The notes beneath the pieces are model-generated. The model worked only from the letters and a program-made list of their open reading frames with translations, was not told where the DNA came from and searched no databases. Positions 1 to 11,400 of a stretch of DNA of 64,000 nt are shown one piece after another; positions within the stretch are counted from its first letter, which is position 1; every line of letters starts with the position of its first letter. Source of the stretch: Eunapius fragilis (Eukaryota > Porifera > Demospongiae > Spongillida > Spongillidae); NCBI GenBank assembly GCA_963681505.1, contig OY811971.1, forward strand, positions 8,737,991-8,801,990. The letters are read 5' to 3'. A program made the translations under genes and the position numbers.

Positions 1-300
1 AAATGGAGGGGGCCCGACACGAAAAGCGGGGGGGGGGGTGCTGTCCGCTTCAGGCCCGATACAAAAAGCGGGGTGTGTGTGTGTGTGTGTGGGGGGGGGG
101 GGGTGATGCTGTCTACTTAAGGCCCGCGATACGCAAAGCGGAGGGGGGGGGGGAGGTGCTGTCCGGCGCTTCAGTCCCGATACAAAAAGCGGGGAGTGGG
201 GGGGCTGCTTAGCAGAAGAGGGGGAGGTACCTTATATGAAAGGGGGAGTTGCAACCCCAACCCTCCCCCCCCCCCCCCCCCCTCCCCTGGATCCGCCTCT
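1..300. repeat. G-rich tandem repeat
   Basis: About four imperfect copies of a roughly 55-bp unit are visible, each with a run of G, then a stretch reading like GTGCTGTCC, GCTTCAGGCCCGATAC and AAAAGCGGGG. A long C run follows near 265-282. The short open frame across it is a by-product of the repeat. The array probably continues to the left of the window. Confidence 0.7.
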
Positions 301-434
301 GATACTCGTAACAATGCACGCATGTTAATGAGCTGAAATTCTGCTCACAGCAGGCTTTTATTGTGAGCCTTGTGCTGAAACGTTTCCGTATAAAAGTCTA
401 TACACGTGAACTCAGAATCCTCATGATCTGTGAG

Positions 435-2389
435 AGGCGCACAAAGGCCAAAGTTTGCAGCAAGTTGCAGAGATCGTGGCGCAGTCAACTGAACAGGCCA
501 AAACAGAGATGCGCAAGCAGTATGGGTTGAGTGAGATTGAAAATCCTTTGTTTTCAATTCCAGCCGATTTATTTAGGTAAGCATCGCAGTTGGGATCCTC
601 TAGCTTATTTGCTTGTCTTTTGTACAACATTAGGTATATGCCTGTAGAAGTATTGCACACTAAACTGCTTGGTACTTGTAAGTATGTACTAAAGGAAGTA
701 ATGTCGGGGCTGTCAATAAGGCAAAAAAGTGAAGTTCTAGCAAGAGTCAAGGCTTTTAACACCTCTGGGTTTAAAACAAAAATGTTTGCCGGTACTCCAA
801 GTCATGGGGATTTTAAAGGATGGACCCAGATGGCAATGTTTATTGTGGGGCCATATCTATCAGAAGGACAGAAGAAAGTATATTTGTCATTATCCAAAGT
901 AAGCAACTTTTGTTGACTTCATGCCATAATTTTTATAGGTTATTCAAATAGTTTACAGTGAATTCTTTACCACCTCACTGTACAATGAGTGGCAAAGACG
1001 TTGTCAAGATTCTGTTGATGCCATTATTGAGCACATACCAGCACTGTTAAAGAAACCAAAGACCATTCGAGATTATGGACCATGCTCTGCATTCTCTACT
1101 GAACGGTACTGTTACATGCTCAGGGTTTCCGATAACGTTCGGACACATGCCATTTTCCGATCAATTAAGCCATTTGTCCGAACATAATTAATTACATTCG
1201 GACAAAATGTCAGGACAAAAAAACGTGCGCTTGTTAGGAAGGAAGCTGAAGACAATGCTGGGTTTGTCGAACAAAAACCATGTTGAAGCAATGAATAAAA
1301 ATGAGCTCAACATGTTTTTGTTCGACAAACCCAGCATGGTTTGTAAGCTATACCCACCCTGGACACCAAATCTCAGGATGGTTTTTTGCGATATTCCCAT
1401 GCTAGACGCTCAATTCCAGGATGGCTTGTTCAAAAAAAAAAACCAAGGCTGAGATTTTAAACCTTTTTCCTGTGATAGGGATGGTACCACTAGCATAGCA
1501 CATACATGTATGAACACAAAGTACATATAAGCACGATTTGTAAAAATCTTCATCGATCCATGTCTGAACAATTAAACTATGTGTCTGGTCAATTTTGTTC
1601 ATGTTCTGACATTTTGTCGGAACACTTATTGCTCCTTATCGGAAACCCTGCATGCTATACATACAAGTGTGCAATATTTATGGTACATATAGGTTTGAAT
1701 CTTTCAACTCAATGGTTCGAGGCTACAATATAGGCTAGCCCCAAGTCGGGACATAACACCTGCGCTATATTTGTAATGATGGCACGCATAATACTGAAAG
1801 GTACAAAAAACTGTATGCATTTCTGAATTAATTGTTGTATTTATAATTTATTCTAGATGTGGAAATGGTACAAAGGAGTTTTTTTTTTCACCTTGTATGC
1901 AACATGTAATGTGCGGCATACCAATGATGGAACTGAATAAAGACTGTGATATATACAAAGTCGGAGCACCTCAAAAGGTATATTTTATTGTATTTGTGAA
2001 TCATGACAACATTATATTTTTAGGCAATACGACAAAAGTACACTCTATCAACATTACCACTAAAAACTATTATCGACAGTCCAACTACTACACTTGGTGC
2101 TCTTCAGCATGATTCCCAGTTTGAGATCAGGCTTGAGGAGCTGGCTACCAGTGATACAGTAGAAGAGTTCAAGGCTGTCATTTCCAAGGATTCAACTCTT
2201 GTAAATCTGGGAGAATTCATCGAACTAATCACCCCCTATGACCAGGCACATGCAGTGGCTGCAACAATACTGGTGGAGCTGAATAACATGTTGCACAAAC
2301 TTTCAGATGCAGCATGGACTTCTTCTAGCTACTTTCAACACACTCTCTGGCACCACACATTGTCTTGTTCAGGGCTTTCACTCTTGTGA
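435..2389 (+). CDS. unrecognised multi-exon gene, 5' end not found
   Basis: Five exons join in phase: ~435-576, 634-898, 939-1105, 1857-1977 and 2024-2389. The introns are only 57, 40, 751 and 46 nt, all GT-AG. Exon 2 encodes PVEVLHTKLLG near its start and FKGWTQMAMFIVGPYLS further on. I recall similar PVE(I/V)LHT proteins as repeated, possibly transposon-derived families in invertebrates and fungi, but cannot name a domain or function. No start Met is evident, because the frame is closed by a stop near 430, so earlier exons are missing or the locus is decayed. After about 2306 the +3 frame (2307-2645) looks equally protein-like, starting near MQHGLLLATF, which suggests either a tiny 34-nt intron or a 1-nt frameshift close to the 3' end. 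The third intron is enlarged by a MITE. Confidence 0.5.
1121..1650. mobile_element. MITE with 6-bp target-site duplication
   Basis: The element opens with CAGGGTTTCCGATAA and closes with its reverse complement TTATCGGAAACCCTG, a 15-bp terminal inverted repeat. It is flanked by the direct repeat CATGCT at 1115-1120 and 1651-1656. Subterminal inverted motifs around GGACAAAATGTC and GACATTTTGTC reinforce the symmetry. It sits wholly inside an intron of the gene at 435-2389. It has no coding capacity, and the superfamily is not certain (hAT-like CAGGG ends, but a 6-bp rather than 8-bp duplication). Confidence 0.8.
1255..1337. repeat. internal hairpin nested in the MITE
   Basis: Left arm at about 1255-1283 and right arm at about 1309-1337 are near-perfect reverse complements built around GGTTTGTCGAACAAAAAC, separated by roughly 25 nt. 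This may be a second foldback inserted in the first, or the centre of one palindromic element. Confidence 0.7.
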
Positions 2390-2649
2390 GTCCACAGATG
2401 GTCAGCCCATTGCTGAACGAATACGACTGTCCCTTGTTCACACTGAGCAAGACAGTTTTCTGCATATCAAGTTCCAACGTCTTGAGATCAGTTTCAGTGA
2501 TTCACGAGTGCAGAGTCATGCAATTTTAAGACTGCAAGGGTGTGCTCAAAGAGTGGAAAGACAGGACACTGTGTGCAATACATTTGTGTATTGTCATGAC
2601 TGGAACAACCCTTTTTATTGCTATAATGTATTTTGTGTTTATTAAAATT

Positions 2650-4430
2650 AATTTATTAATTCTGTTATAAACACGTATACTAGTAGTGGATAAACATTTC
2701 CTTATAAGGTGTACATATTTTATGATACATGTATGTAACATATATGAGCTACAGATATGTAAGAACATTATGTCCCAAAATGTAAGTACATATTTGTGAC
2801 ATAAAATTTGTTAACAGGGTATGTAACAGATTGTGTTGACATAGTTGAGACATACTCTGTTTACATATATGTGCCATATATGTTACGTAACTGTATCATA
2901 AAATACAATTTGGCTGTGTACATTGCAAAGCGCGGACTCCGCGATGCTGCTAATTAGATGCATTGACGCCTCGCCCCTCTTGAGGAGAAAGTAAGTTGAG
3001 AGCTTAGTAAAATCTGACTGAAGAAAACGATAGCACAAAATGCGTACATTCGGGCAAACTTGTCGCCATGTTTGTAGCCCTTTTAGAACCCGAGATACAG
3101 AATTTGGCGGGCTTACAGCTTTTTTAACAACTAACCGATACAACTCCCCTAAACTTCCCTTTATTTATAAATAAGTAGCATGACCAGATGCAGCACAAAG
3201 TTTTACGTACGGTGAGGTGTGTTGGAGGCGTTTAGGTTGGAGGGTTTTAGAGAAACTCCACATTTTACGTTTTTGACATCGTCATGAACTAACCGATGAA
3301 ACTACCCAGGCAAAACTTTTATCTCATATCCAGTACTTGTTTCAGATAGCTACATCAATTCTACATACGGTAGTACCATTTGCCACGTAACTATGCTCTG
3401 CTTTTGTCGTAAAAAAAAAAAAAGCGGGTGATCCATTTTTCTGTTGTATAAATGGCCTAACATCTGGACCATAGATTATTTAGACATCAGGACCGCCCTC
3501 ATGTTTTCCAAAGCCCTCCGAGGCCTTCACTGGTCTTTTAGGCGTCTTTAACGTTTCGTCATGGGGTTGGCCATCGATATCATAGTCAAGAAGCATGGAT
3601 TCCAGGAATGAAGCGGATCGCTGTAACGTCTACTTTACTGGACTGGGTCATGCAGTTACGTTTTTATTTGCGTGCTTTTTTCCTTGTATGCTCGTGATGT
3701 CCAGCAACACTTTTTTTTTGTTTGCATGCAGAAATTCTGAGGGCTCTTTGTAAGGTGTGGGTAGGTGTGATTGGCATGTGTCGTTGACTACTACATCGTT
3801 CACAAGCTCGTGCTCTGATCTTTTTAGTTCTGAAAGATATGAAGGGCTAGCGCATTTGGTAACTAAGTTTTGGTTAGGCTCCGTTGTCATCGGTTCCAGA
3901 AGCTCTTGCCTTCATTTCAAATATGGTAAGCGGTCTGAGTACGAGGAGCATCGAGGAGTCGGCGCGTGAAGCAGTGTTAATTGGGTCCGTTTCCAATCCT
4001 TCTACTCTAATATCTATGGTGAAGCTAAGGCTAAATCTCATGACTAAACGTTACCGTTCCTTGGGCTGACAACTTTTTAAGACATAATAGTTATCTGTAG
4101 ACCAGCAGTCCGGACGTAACGTTACGTCACGTTCAATCAACATTCCAGCAACTGGTCCATTGGTACGTAACAGCGTTTTTATTACTACCCTCGGCCCCAG
4201 ACCCTTGTACGTCACTGCGCGGATGAACGATCTTAAACGTGATGCATTTTTTAAACAATGTGCGCTAGGTCTGCCTCGACCCCATATCTAGACCTGCAAC
4301 AATTTGTCTGGCCTCTTTCCCTTTAAAAGGTTACATAAAACCCAAAACTAATAACTCCTAATTAAAGTGGAATATAATTTAATCACTTTTTTTTTTTAAT
4401 TATTATTATTAAAACAATATAAATGAACTA
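2650..4430. other. intergenic stretch, no gene recognised
   Basis: The stretch is moderately AT-rich with short open frames on both strands (for example 2883-3143 and 3648-3890 on the minus strand) that match nothing I recognise and lack splice-linked partners. A short motif AACTAACCGAT occurs twice, near 3129 and 3291, each followed by similar sequence, so part of the stretch may be a diverged duplication or dispersed repeat. I see no RNA gene. Confidence 0.4.
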
Positions 4431-4432
4431 AA

Positions 4433-5101
4433 TCATACAAAAAACTCTTCATCATCCCCATTCATTGTCCCCATTACTGAAGCTGAATTGCCTCTCTGAA
4501 TGGCAACAGATAGCCTTTGGGCAAGATATTGGAAAGAGTTTGCTTCTCCTGACACTTGCCTCAACCGATGTCCCAGCTCTTTTAGGAAATCGGTTGTTTT
4601 TTGGCCATACACTCCTGATGTTTCTATTGCCACAGGAGTGAAGAAAAGGTGTGAGCTAAGGTGTTTGTACTTCTGAGTCTTCTTATCCTCTGCTTGTTGG
4701 GCAACTGCTCCAACTTGTTGTGCCGCGATTGTGGAGTAAGAAAGTGCAAACGTATCTGGGCAAGTGGCATCCCACACAAGAAGTTGGCCGCATTTCCATG
4801 GAACCATTGTAATTCCATCAGGTCGCTTTCCATCTGAGCGATAGAGACCTGAAGGCTCAAGACGTGATGGAACATGTGCTGCCACTAAAGCTCTGTGTAT
4901 TATGTCGTTGATAGCTGAATGGCGGTAATGACGACCAGCACTCCTCTTGCAGCTTAAGCCATGTGTGGCAAATTGAGACACTTCAGCTCCACATTGTTGA
5001 CAGAGATGGTTTCTACACAGTGGTATTCCCAGACGAAGGCCCATGGATATTCTGATGGTAGTGTCATCCAAATTAAATAGGCAGTACTTATGAAACCACA
5101 A
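4433..5101 (-). mobile_element. retroelement C-terminal fragment, RLE family A
   Basis: An open frame of 222 codons reads like the C-terminal part of a reverse-transcriptase protein family common in invertebrate genomes. A Cys/His zinc-knuckle-like segment (CQQCGAEV, then H and C in THGLSCKRS) is followed by HYRHSAINDIIHRAL. Next comes a candidate restriction-like nuclease core, RSDGKRPDGITM, about 15 residues before VWDATCPDT, which gives the spaced acidic residues of a PD-(D/E)xK fold. The tail has RLSVAIQRGN. The reverse transcriptase itself is not visible upstream (5102-5510, minus strand), where frames are short, so this is a 5'-truncated copy. The frame is intact to its stop. Family membership is from memory; nuclease activity is inference. 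Confidence 0.7.
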
Positions 5102-7140
5102 TGACCTTTACATGTAGCATCAAACGACCACATTTTGATGCATTTGATACACAAACATACAAACTTTCTTATATGATGACCACACGAAGCGTGAGTTGTT
5201 TTCCTGGTGCACGTTGGAAGGGTGACTGTATGATGATGGGTCCAATCGTTGGTCCATACCAGGCAGTCATAAAAGTAGCCCACTGAGCTTGGAACTGAAC
5301 CAGAGCCTAGGCCTGCTGGCAGACCACCTGGGTATGTACACCTCCACTCAACCATCAGGAGATTTTTCAGACCAATCTGATGGGAAGGAGTGGGGGAGGG
5401 AGGGGGGGAGGGGGAGGGAGGGGAGAGCTCTGAGAGTATATACAGTACCAGGCTGGATGTTCTTCCCATCACTGCCACCTCCTCCCCATCACTATCCCTT
5501 TCCCCCATCAAATCACAGTGATGGGGAAAAGAGGGCAGTTATGAGGAGGAGGGACTGATGGGGAGGAGGGAGAATGATATAGCACAAACAAAAGCCTAAG
5601 CATTGTCATTATCAAGGAGCACGTTGGTGTCCCCATCCTTCTTACTGCAGTGACAATGTGCCAACACCTGCTCAGTGTAGGGACACAGGTAAGGTGTAGG
5701 AGATGTGTGTGCTCCCAATGGAGGGAGTGGGGGGGACATTTCATCTCCCTTAACTAAAACCACACCCCTTCCTTCCATTTCCCTTAACTAAAATGACCTG
5801 ACAGGGCCAGGGATTGCAGGAGACTATGACCAATGGACACATACATGCATGGGTGTATGCAGTCTTCAGGAATAGGGGGGGGGGGGGTGTCTAATTTGGT
5901 TAATAGGTGAACTTACAATAACATATATGTACATGTACACTGCATACTTCATTCATTATAATATTGATTAAATTCAATGTGAAGGTAACCTCGATTTGGG
6001 GAAGGGGGGGGGGGGGGGTTGTTTGAACCCTCCTCCCCCCCTCTCCCTCTGAGTACAACCATGATATGTGTACGATCAATGGACACATACATTTAGTACC
6101 AATTTATATATACGAGTAGGGCCAATGCACATATAGTTGGATGTATATGTGTAGGACCGATGACAAATGGAGACATACCTCAAAATGATGGTAATTAATA
6201 AACTTTCACCGCATAATAATTTGGATTTATATTTTATTTATTAAAATATGGTTCAAATGTGCATGTAAATATTGTATATGTGATATAGTAAATGAATCCT
6301 TTATAGAGAGAGAATTAAGTGTGAGGATGTGTACAAATGTAGAAGGGTGAAGAGGAGGAAGAAGAGGAGGGGAGAAGGGGAGAAGGGGAGGAGGAGGAGG
6401 AGGAGGAGGAGGAGGAGGAGGAGGGAGAAAGAGGTGGAGGGGAGAGGAAAAACAGCAGTGTGGTAAATGAACTTGTGGTTGCACAAAGATATGTAAATAA
6501 ATTTGTACTTTCATAATCATAATTAGGGTACTATAATATGGCATACTACAGTACAGTACAAGTTTAGGCTTGTGAAGTAAGTGTTAAGGGGAAGTGCACA
6601 CACACACACACACACACACACATCACTGATAAGGTACTTAAGGGTAGCACTAGTACACACACATACCTGAGATGAGGTACAAAAGGGAAGTGCACACACA
6701 ATTTCTCATAGAGAATGTTTTTATTACTTGTAGTGTATCAGGTGGTGGCGGTGTTTTCTGGACGTTCTGTGCTATTTTCTGTGACAACCGTCATACGAAG
6801 GAACAGTTTGTCAATGATCCAAGGAAAAAGCAAAAGACCACGAGCAGAGCAGTTATCACCAGTTATCAGCCAAAACAGCTGTGAAGGCTTTATCTGTACA
6901 GTCGAATCATCTGAGATATCGTAATGTGGACAAAGCACACACTCAGAAAAAATTTGTAGAAACAGAGATATTTTGAGGTTCATTATTAATGCTATTCTCT
7001 TCTGTGCATCACCCTTCACGGTGATAACGAACATAGCTGCACTGAGTCTGATTTTGGAATAGTCAAAACATGTTGAAACTTACGTCTTCGGAAGCAAAAT
7101 GAAGCATTAAGGAAGCATATAGAAACTCCACACATGAAAG
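5102..7140. other. low-complexity intergenic DNA
   Basis: This stretch holds G-rich and C-rich tracts at 5395-5425, 5875-5888 and 6005-6030, a (GGA)n microsatellite at about 6350-6430 and a (CA)n tract at 6597-6622. The minus-strand frame at 6738-7034 (98 codons) is not recognised and may be chance or part of a dispersed repeat. No gene is supported. Confidence 0.5.
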
Positions 7141-7155
7141 CTGCAACGTATTATC

Positions 7156-8310
7156 ACTCCCCCAAGCACTGCACAATGGTCACTCCCCCAAGCACTGCAC
7201 AATGGTCACTCCTCCAAGCACTGCTCAATGGTCACTCCTCCAAGCACTACACAATGGTCACTCCTCCAAGCACTACACAATGGTCACTCCTCCAAGCACT
7301 ACACAATGGTCACTCCCCCAAGCACTACACAATGGTCACTCCTCCAAGCACTACACAATGGTCACTCCGCCAAGCACCACACAATGGTCACTCCTCCAAG
7401 CACTACACAATGGTCACTCCCCCAAGCACTACACAATGGTCACTCCTCCAAGCACTACACAATGGTCACTCCTCCAAGCACTACACAATGGTCACTCCTC
7501 CAAGCACTACACAATGGTCACTCCTCCAAGCACTACACAATGGTCACTCCTCCAAGCACTACACAATGGTCACTCCTCCAAGCACTACACAATGGTCACT
7601 CCTCCAAGCACTTCACAATGGTCACTCCTCCAAGCACTGCACAATGGTCACTCCTCCAAGCACTACACAATGGTCACTCCTCCAAGCACTACACAATGGT
7701 CACTCCTCCAAGCACTACACAATGGTCACTCCTCCAAGCACTGCACAATGGTCACTCCCCCAAGCACTACACAATGGTCACTCCTCCAAGCACTTCACAA
7801 TGGTCACTCCTCCAAGCACTGCACAATGGTCACTCCTCCAAGCACTACACAATGGTCACTCCTCCAAGCACTACACAATGGTCACTCCTCCAAGCACTAC
7901 ACAATGGTCACTCCTCCAAGCACTGCACAATGGTCACTCCTCCAAGCACTACACAATGGTCACTCCCCCAAGCACTACACAATGGTCACTCCTCCAAGCA
8001 CTACACAATGGTCACTCCTCCAAGCACTACACAATGGTCACTCCTCCAAGCACTGCACAATGGTCACTCCTCCAAGCACTACACAATGGCCACTCCTCCA
8101 AGCACTACACAATGGTCACTCCTCCAAGCACTACACAATGGTCACTCCCCCAAGCACTACACAATGGTCACTCCCCCAAGCACTACACAATGGTCACTCC
8201 CCCAAGCACTACACAATAGTCACTCCTCCAAGCACTACACAATGGTCACTCCTCCAAGCACTACACAATGGTCACTCCTCCAAGCACTACACAATGGTCA
8301 CTCCCCCAAG
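7156..8310. repeat. 26-bp minisatellite, about 44 copies
   Basis: The unit reads TGGTCACTCCTCCAAGCACT followed by ACACAA, and copies differ mainly at one or two pyrimidine positions. Because 26 is not a multiple of three and the unit has no stop on the plus strand, all three plus frames stay open over more than 1 kb. These frames are artefacts. The array lies about 110 bp past the stop codon of AMT. Confidence 0.95.
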
Positions 8311-8420
8311 GCACTGACCTCATGACATATTTTTAAATACATCAATTCTTTCATTAATGAACATCAAATCAAAATAAACATATAAAAACTTTTCCTACGT
8401 TTTATCATGTACCGTCATGC

Positions 8421-11400
8421 CTACTTGTGCATAGGTTTGTAATACCGTGTTGGCACAAAGGGCATCTTGACTACTTCTGCCTGCAACACATTCTTGCGGA
8501 CCTTGAGCTGCAGTGCTGTCCCCACCTTGGTCGCTTCAGCTGGCAGGTAGGCCATCGCTATGTTGTATCCCAGTATTGGGCTGGGACCACCAGACGTGAC
8601 CACACCTAGAGACAGTACGGGGGTGGGTGATCATGGTGCAACCATTAGGGGTGGTGATCATGGTGCAACCATCAGGGGTGGGTGATCATGGTACAACCAT
8701 CAGGGGTGGGTGATCATGGTGCAACCATTAGGGGTGGGTGATCATGGTGCAACCATCAGGGGTGGGTGATCATGGTGCAACCATCAGGGGTGGGTGATCA
8801 TGGTGCTACCATCAGGGGTGGGTGATCATGGTGCAACCATCAGGGGTGGGTGATCATGGTGCTACCATCAGGGGTGGGTGATCATGGTGCAACCATCAGG
8901 GGTGGGTGATCATGGTGCAACCATCAGGGGTGGGTGATCATGGTGCAACCATCAGGGGTGGTGATCATGGTACAACCATCAGGGGTGGGTGATCATGGTA
9001 CAACCATCAGAGGTGGTGGTCATGGTGCAACCATCAGGGGTGGTAATCATGGTGCAACCATCAGGGGTGGGTGATCATGGTGCAACCATCAGGGGTGGGT
9101 GATCATGGTACAACCATCAGGGGGTGGGTGATCATGGTGCAACCATCAGGGGTGGGTGATCATGGTGCAACCATCAGGGGTGGTGATCATGGTGCAACCA
9201 TCAGGGGTGGGTGATCACGGTGCAACCATCAGGGGTGGGTGATCATGGTGCAACCATCAGGGGTGGTGATCATGGTGCAACCATCAGGGGTGGTGATCAT
9301 GGTACAACCATCAGGGGTAGGTGATCATGGTGCAACCATCAGGGGTGGGTGATCATGGTGCAACCATTTAGGGTGGGTATCATGGTGCAACCATCAGGGG
9401 TGGTGATCATGGTGCAACCATCAGGGGTGGTGATCATGGTGCTACCATCAGGGGTGGGTGATCATGGTGCAACCATTAGGGGTGGGTATCATGGTGCAAC
9501 CATCAGGGGTGGTGATCATGGTGCAACCATCAGGGGTGGTGATCATGGTGCTACCATCAGGGGTGGGTGATCATGGTGCAACCATCAGGGGTGGGTGATC
9601 ATGGTGCAACCATCATGGGTGGTGATCATGGTGCAACCATCAGGGGTGGGTGATCATGGTGCAACCATCAGGGGTGGGTGATCATGGTGCAACCATCAGG
9701 GGTGGGTGATCATGGTGCAACCATCAGGGGTGGGTGATCATGGTGCAACCATCATGGGTGGTGATCATGGTGCAACCATCAGGGGTGGTGGTCATGGTGC
9801 AACCATTAGGGGTGGGTGATCATGGTGCAACCATCAGGGGTGGGTGATCATGGTGCAACCATCAGGGGTGGGTGATCATGGTGCAACCATCAGGGGTGGG
9901 TGATCATGGTGCAACCATCAGGGGTGGGTGATCATGGTGCAACCATCATGGGTGGTGATCATGGTGCAACCATCAGGGGTGGGTGATCATGGTGCAACCA
10001 TCAGGGGTGGGTGATCATGGTGCAACCATCAGGGGTGGTGATCATGGTGCAACCATCAGGGGGTGGTGATCATGGTGCAACCATCAGGGGTGGTGATCAT
10101 GGTACAACCATCAGGGGTGGTGATCATGGTGCAACCATCAGGGGTGGTGATCATGGTACAACCATCAGGGGTGGGTGATCATGGTGCAACCATCAGGGGT
10201 GGTGATCATGGTACAACCATCAGGGGTGGTGATCATGGTGCAACCATCAGGGGTGGTGATCATGGTACAACCATCAGGGGTGGGTGATCATGGTGCAACC
10301 ATCAGGGGTGGGTGATCATGGTGCAACCATCAGGGGTGGTGATCATAGTGCAACCATCAGGGGTGGGTGATCATGGTGCAACCATCAGGGGTGGGTGATC
10401 ATGGTGCAACCATCAGGGGTGGTGATCATGGTACAACCATCAGGGGTAGGTGATCATGGTGCAACCATCAGGGGTGGTGATCATGGTACAACCATCAGGG
10501 GTGGGTGATCATGGTGCTACCATCAGGGGTGGGTGATCATGGTGCAACCATCAGGGGTGGTGATCATGGTGCAACCATCAGGGGTGGGTGATCATGGTGC
10601 AACCATCAGGGGTGGGTGATCATGGTGCAACCATCAGGGGTGGGTGATCATGGTACAACCATCAGGGGTGGGTGATCATGGTACAACCATGCGCACACAT
10701 GTACATGCAACTTCCCATGTTCCATAAATGATGTGCAGTTGTGTTCTATGCAAGTGTGCTCATACACACACCCCCCCCCAACAGATGGACCCTCAGTACT
10801 CCAATATGTGATACCCATTCATGGGGATGGTGTGTGTGTGAGGGGGGGGTGTAGGGAGGCAAGGGGGAGCATGTATTCCTCTCTGTGGCCCCTGACTATA
10901 AAGCACAATGGTGTACTAAAAAAAATACATAAGCCCTTACATTACATGACATGACATTCCATCACCATTGGTCACTTGAAAAGTGCTGAAACCAAATCAA
11001 TTTCCACTTAAACGCCCAGGCATCGAAAAAAAAACACTTCTGTCAAGGACTTGGATACTATCCATAGAAATACCAGCACTGTTGTAAGGGGGGTTGAAGG
11101 TTGCACACATGTTGGGACAATCAAATGATTGCAATAAAAAAACCTGGCGATGCCAGGGTACATGTACATGTACATGTATGTCATTACGGGGGTGCCCTGT
11201 GTGTGGGGGGGGGGGGGGGAGGGGGGATTCACGTTTGTCGTCCCAAATAGATGCCGCGGCATTTAATTGGGATTTCAGGGCACACATATAGTCTTATTAA
11301 CAGCACACTCCTACAGCAGGCAAACACCACACGTACGCACACGTACACACATGCATGTGGTACACGTCAATAGACTGATCTGCTGCTTACCAATGACTTC

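Noticed and set aside
7134..8325. Three overlapping plus-strand frames of 361-371 codons
   Set aside because: A 26-bp repeat without stops opens all three frames with the same peptide periodicity; not coding.
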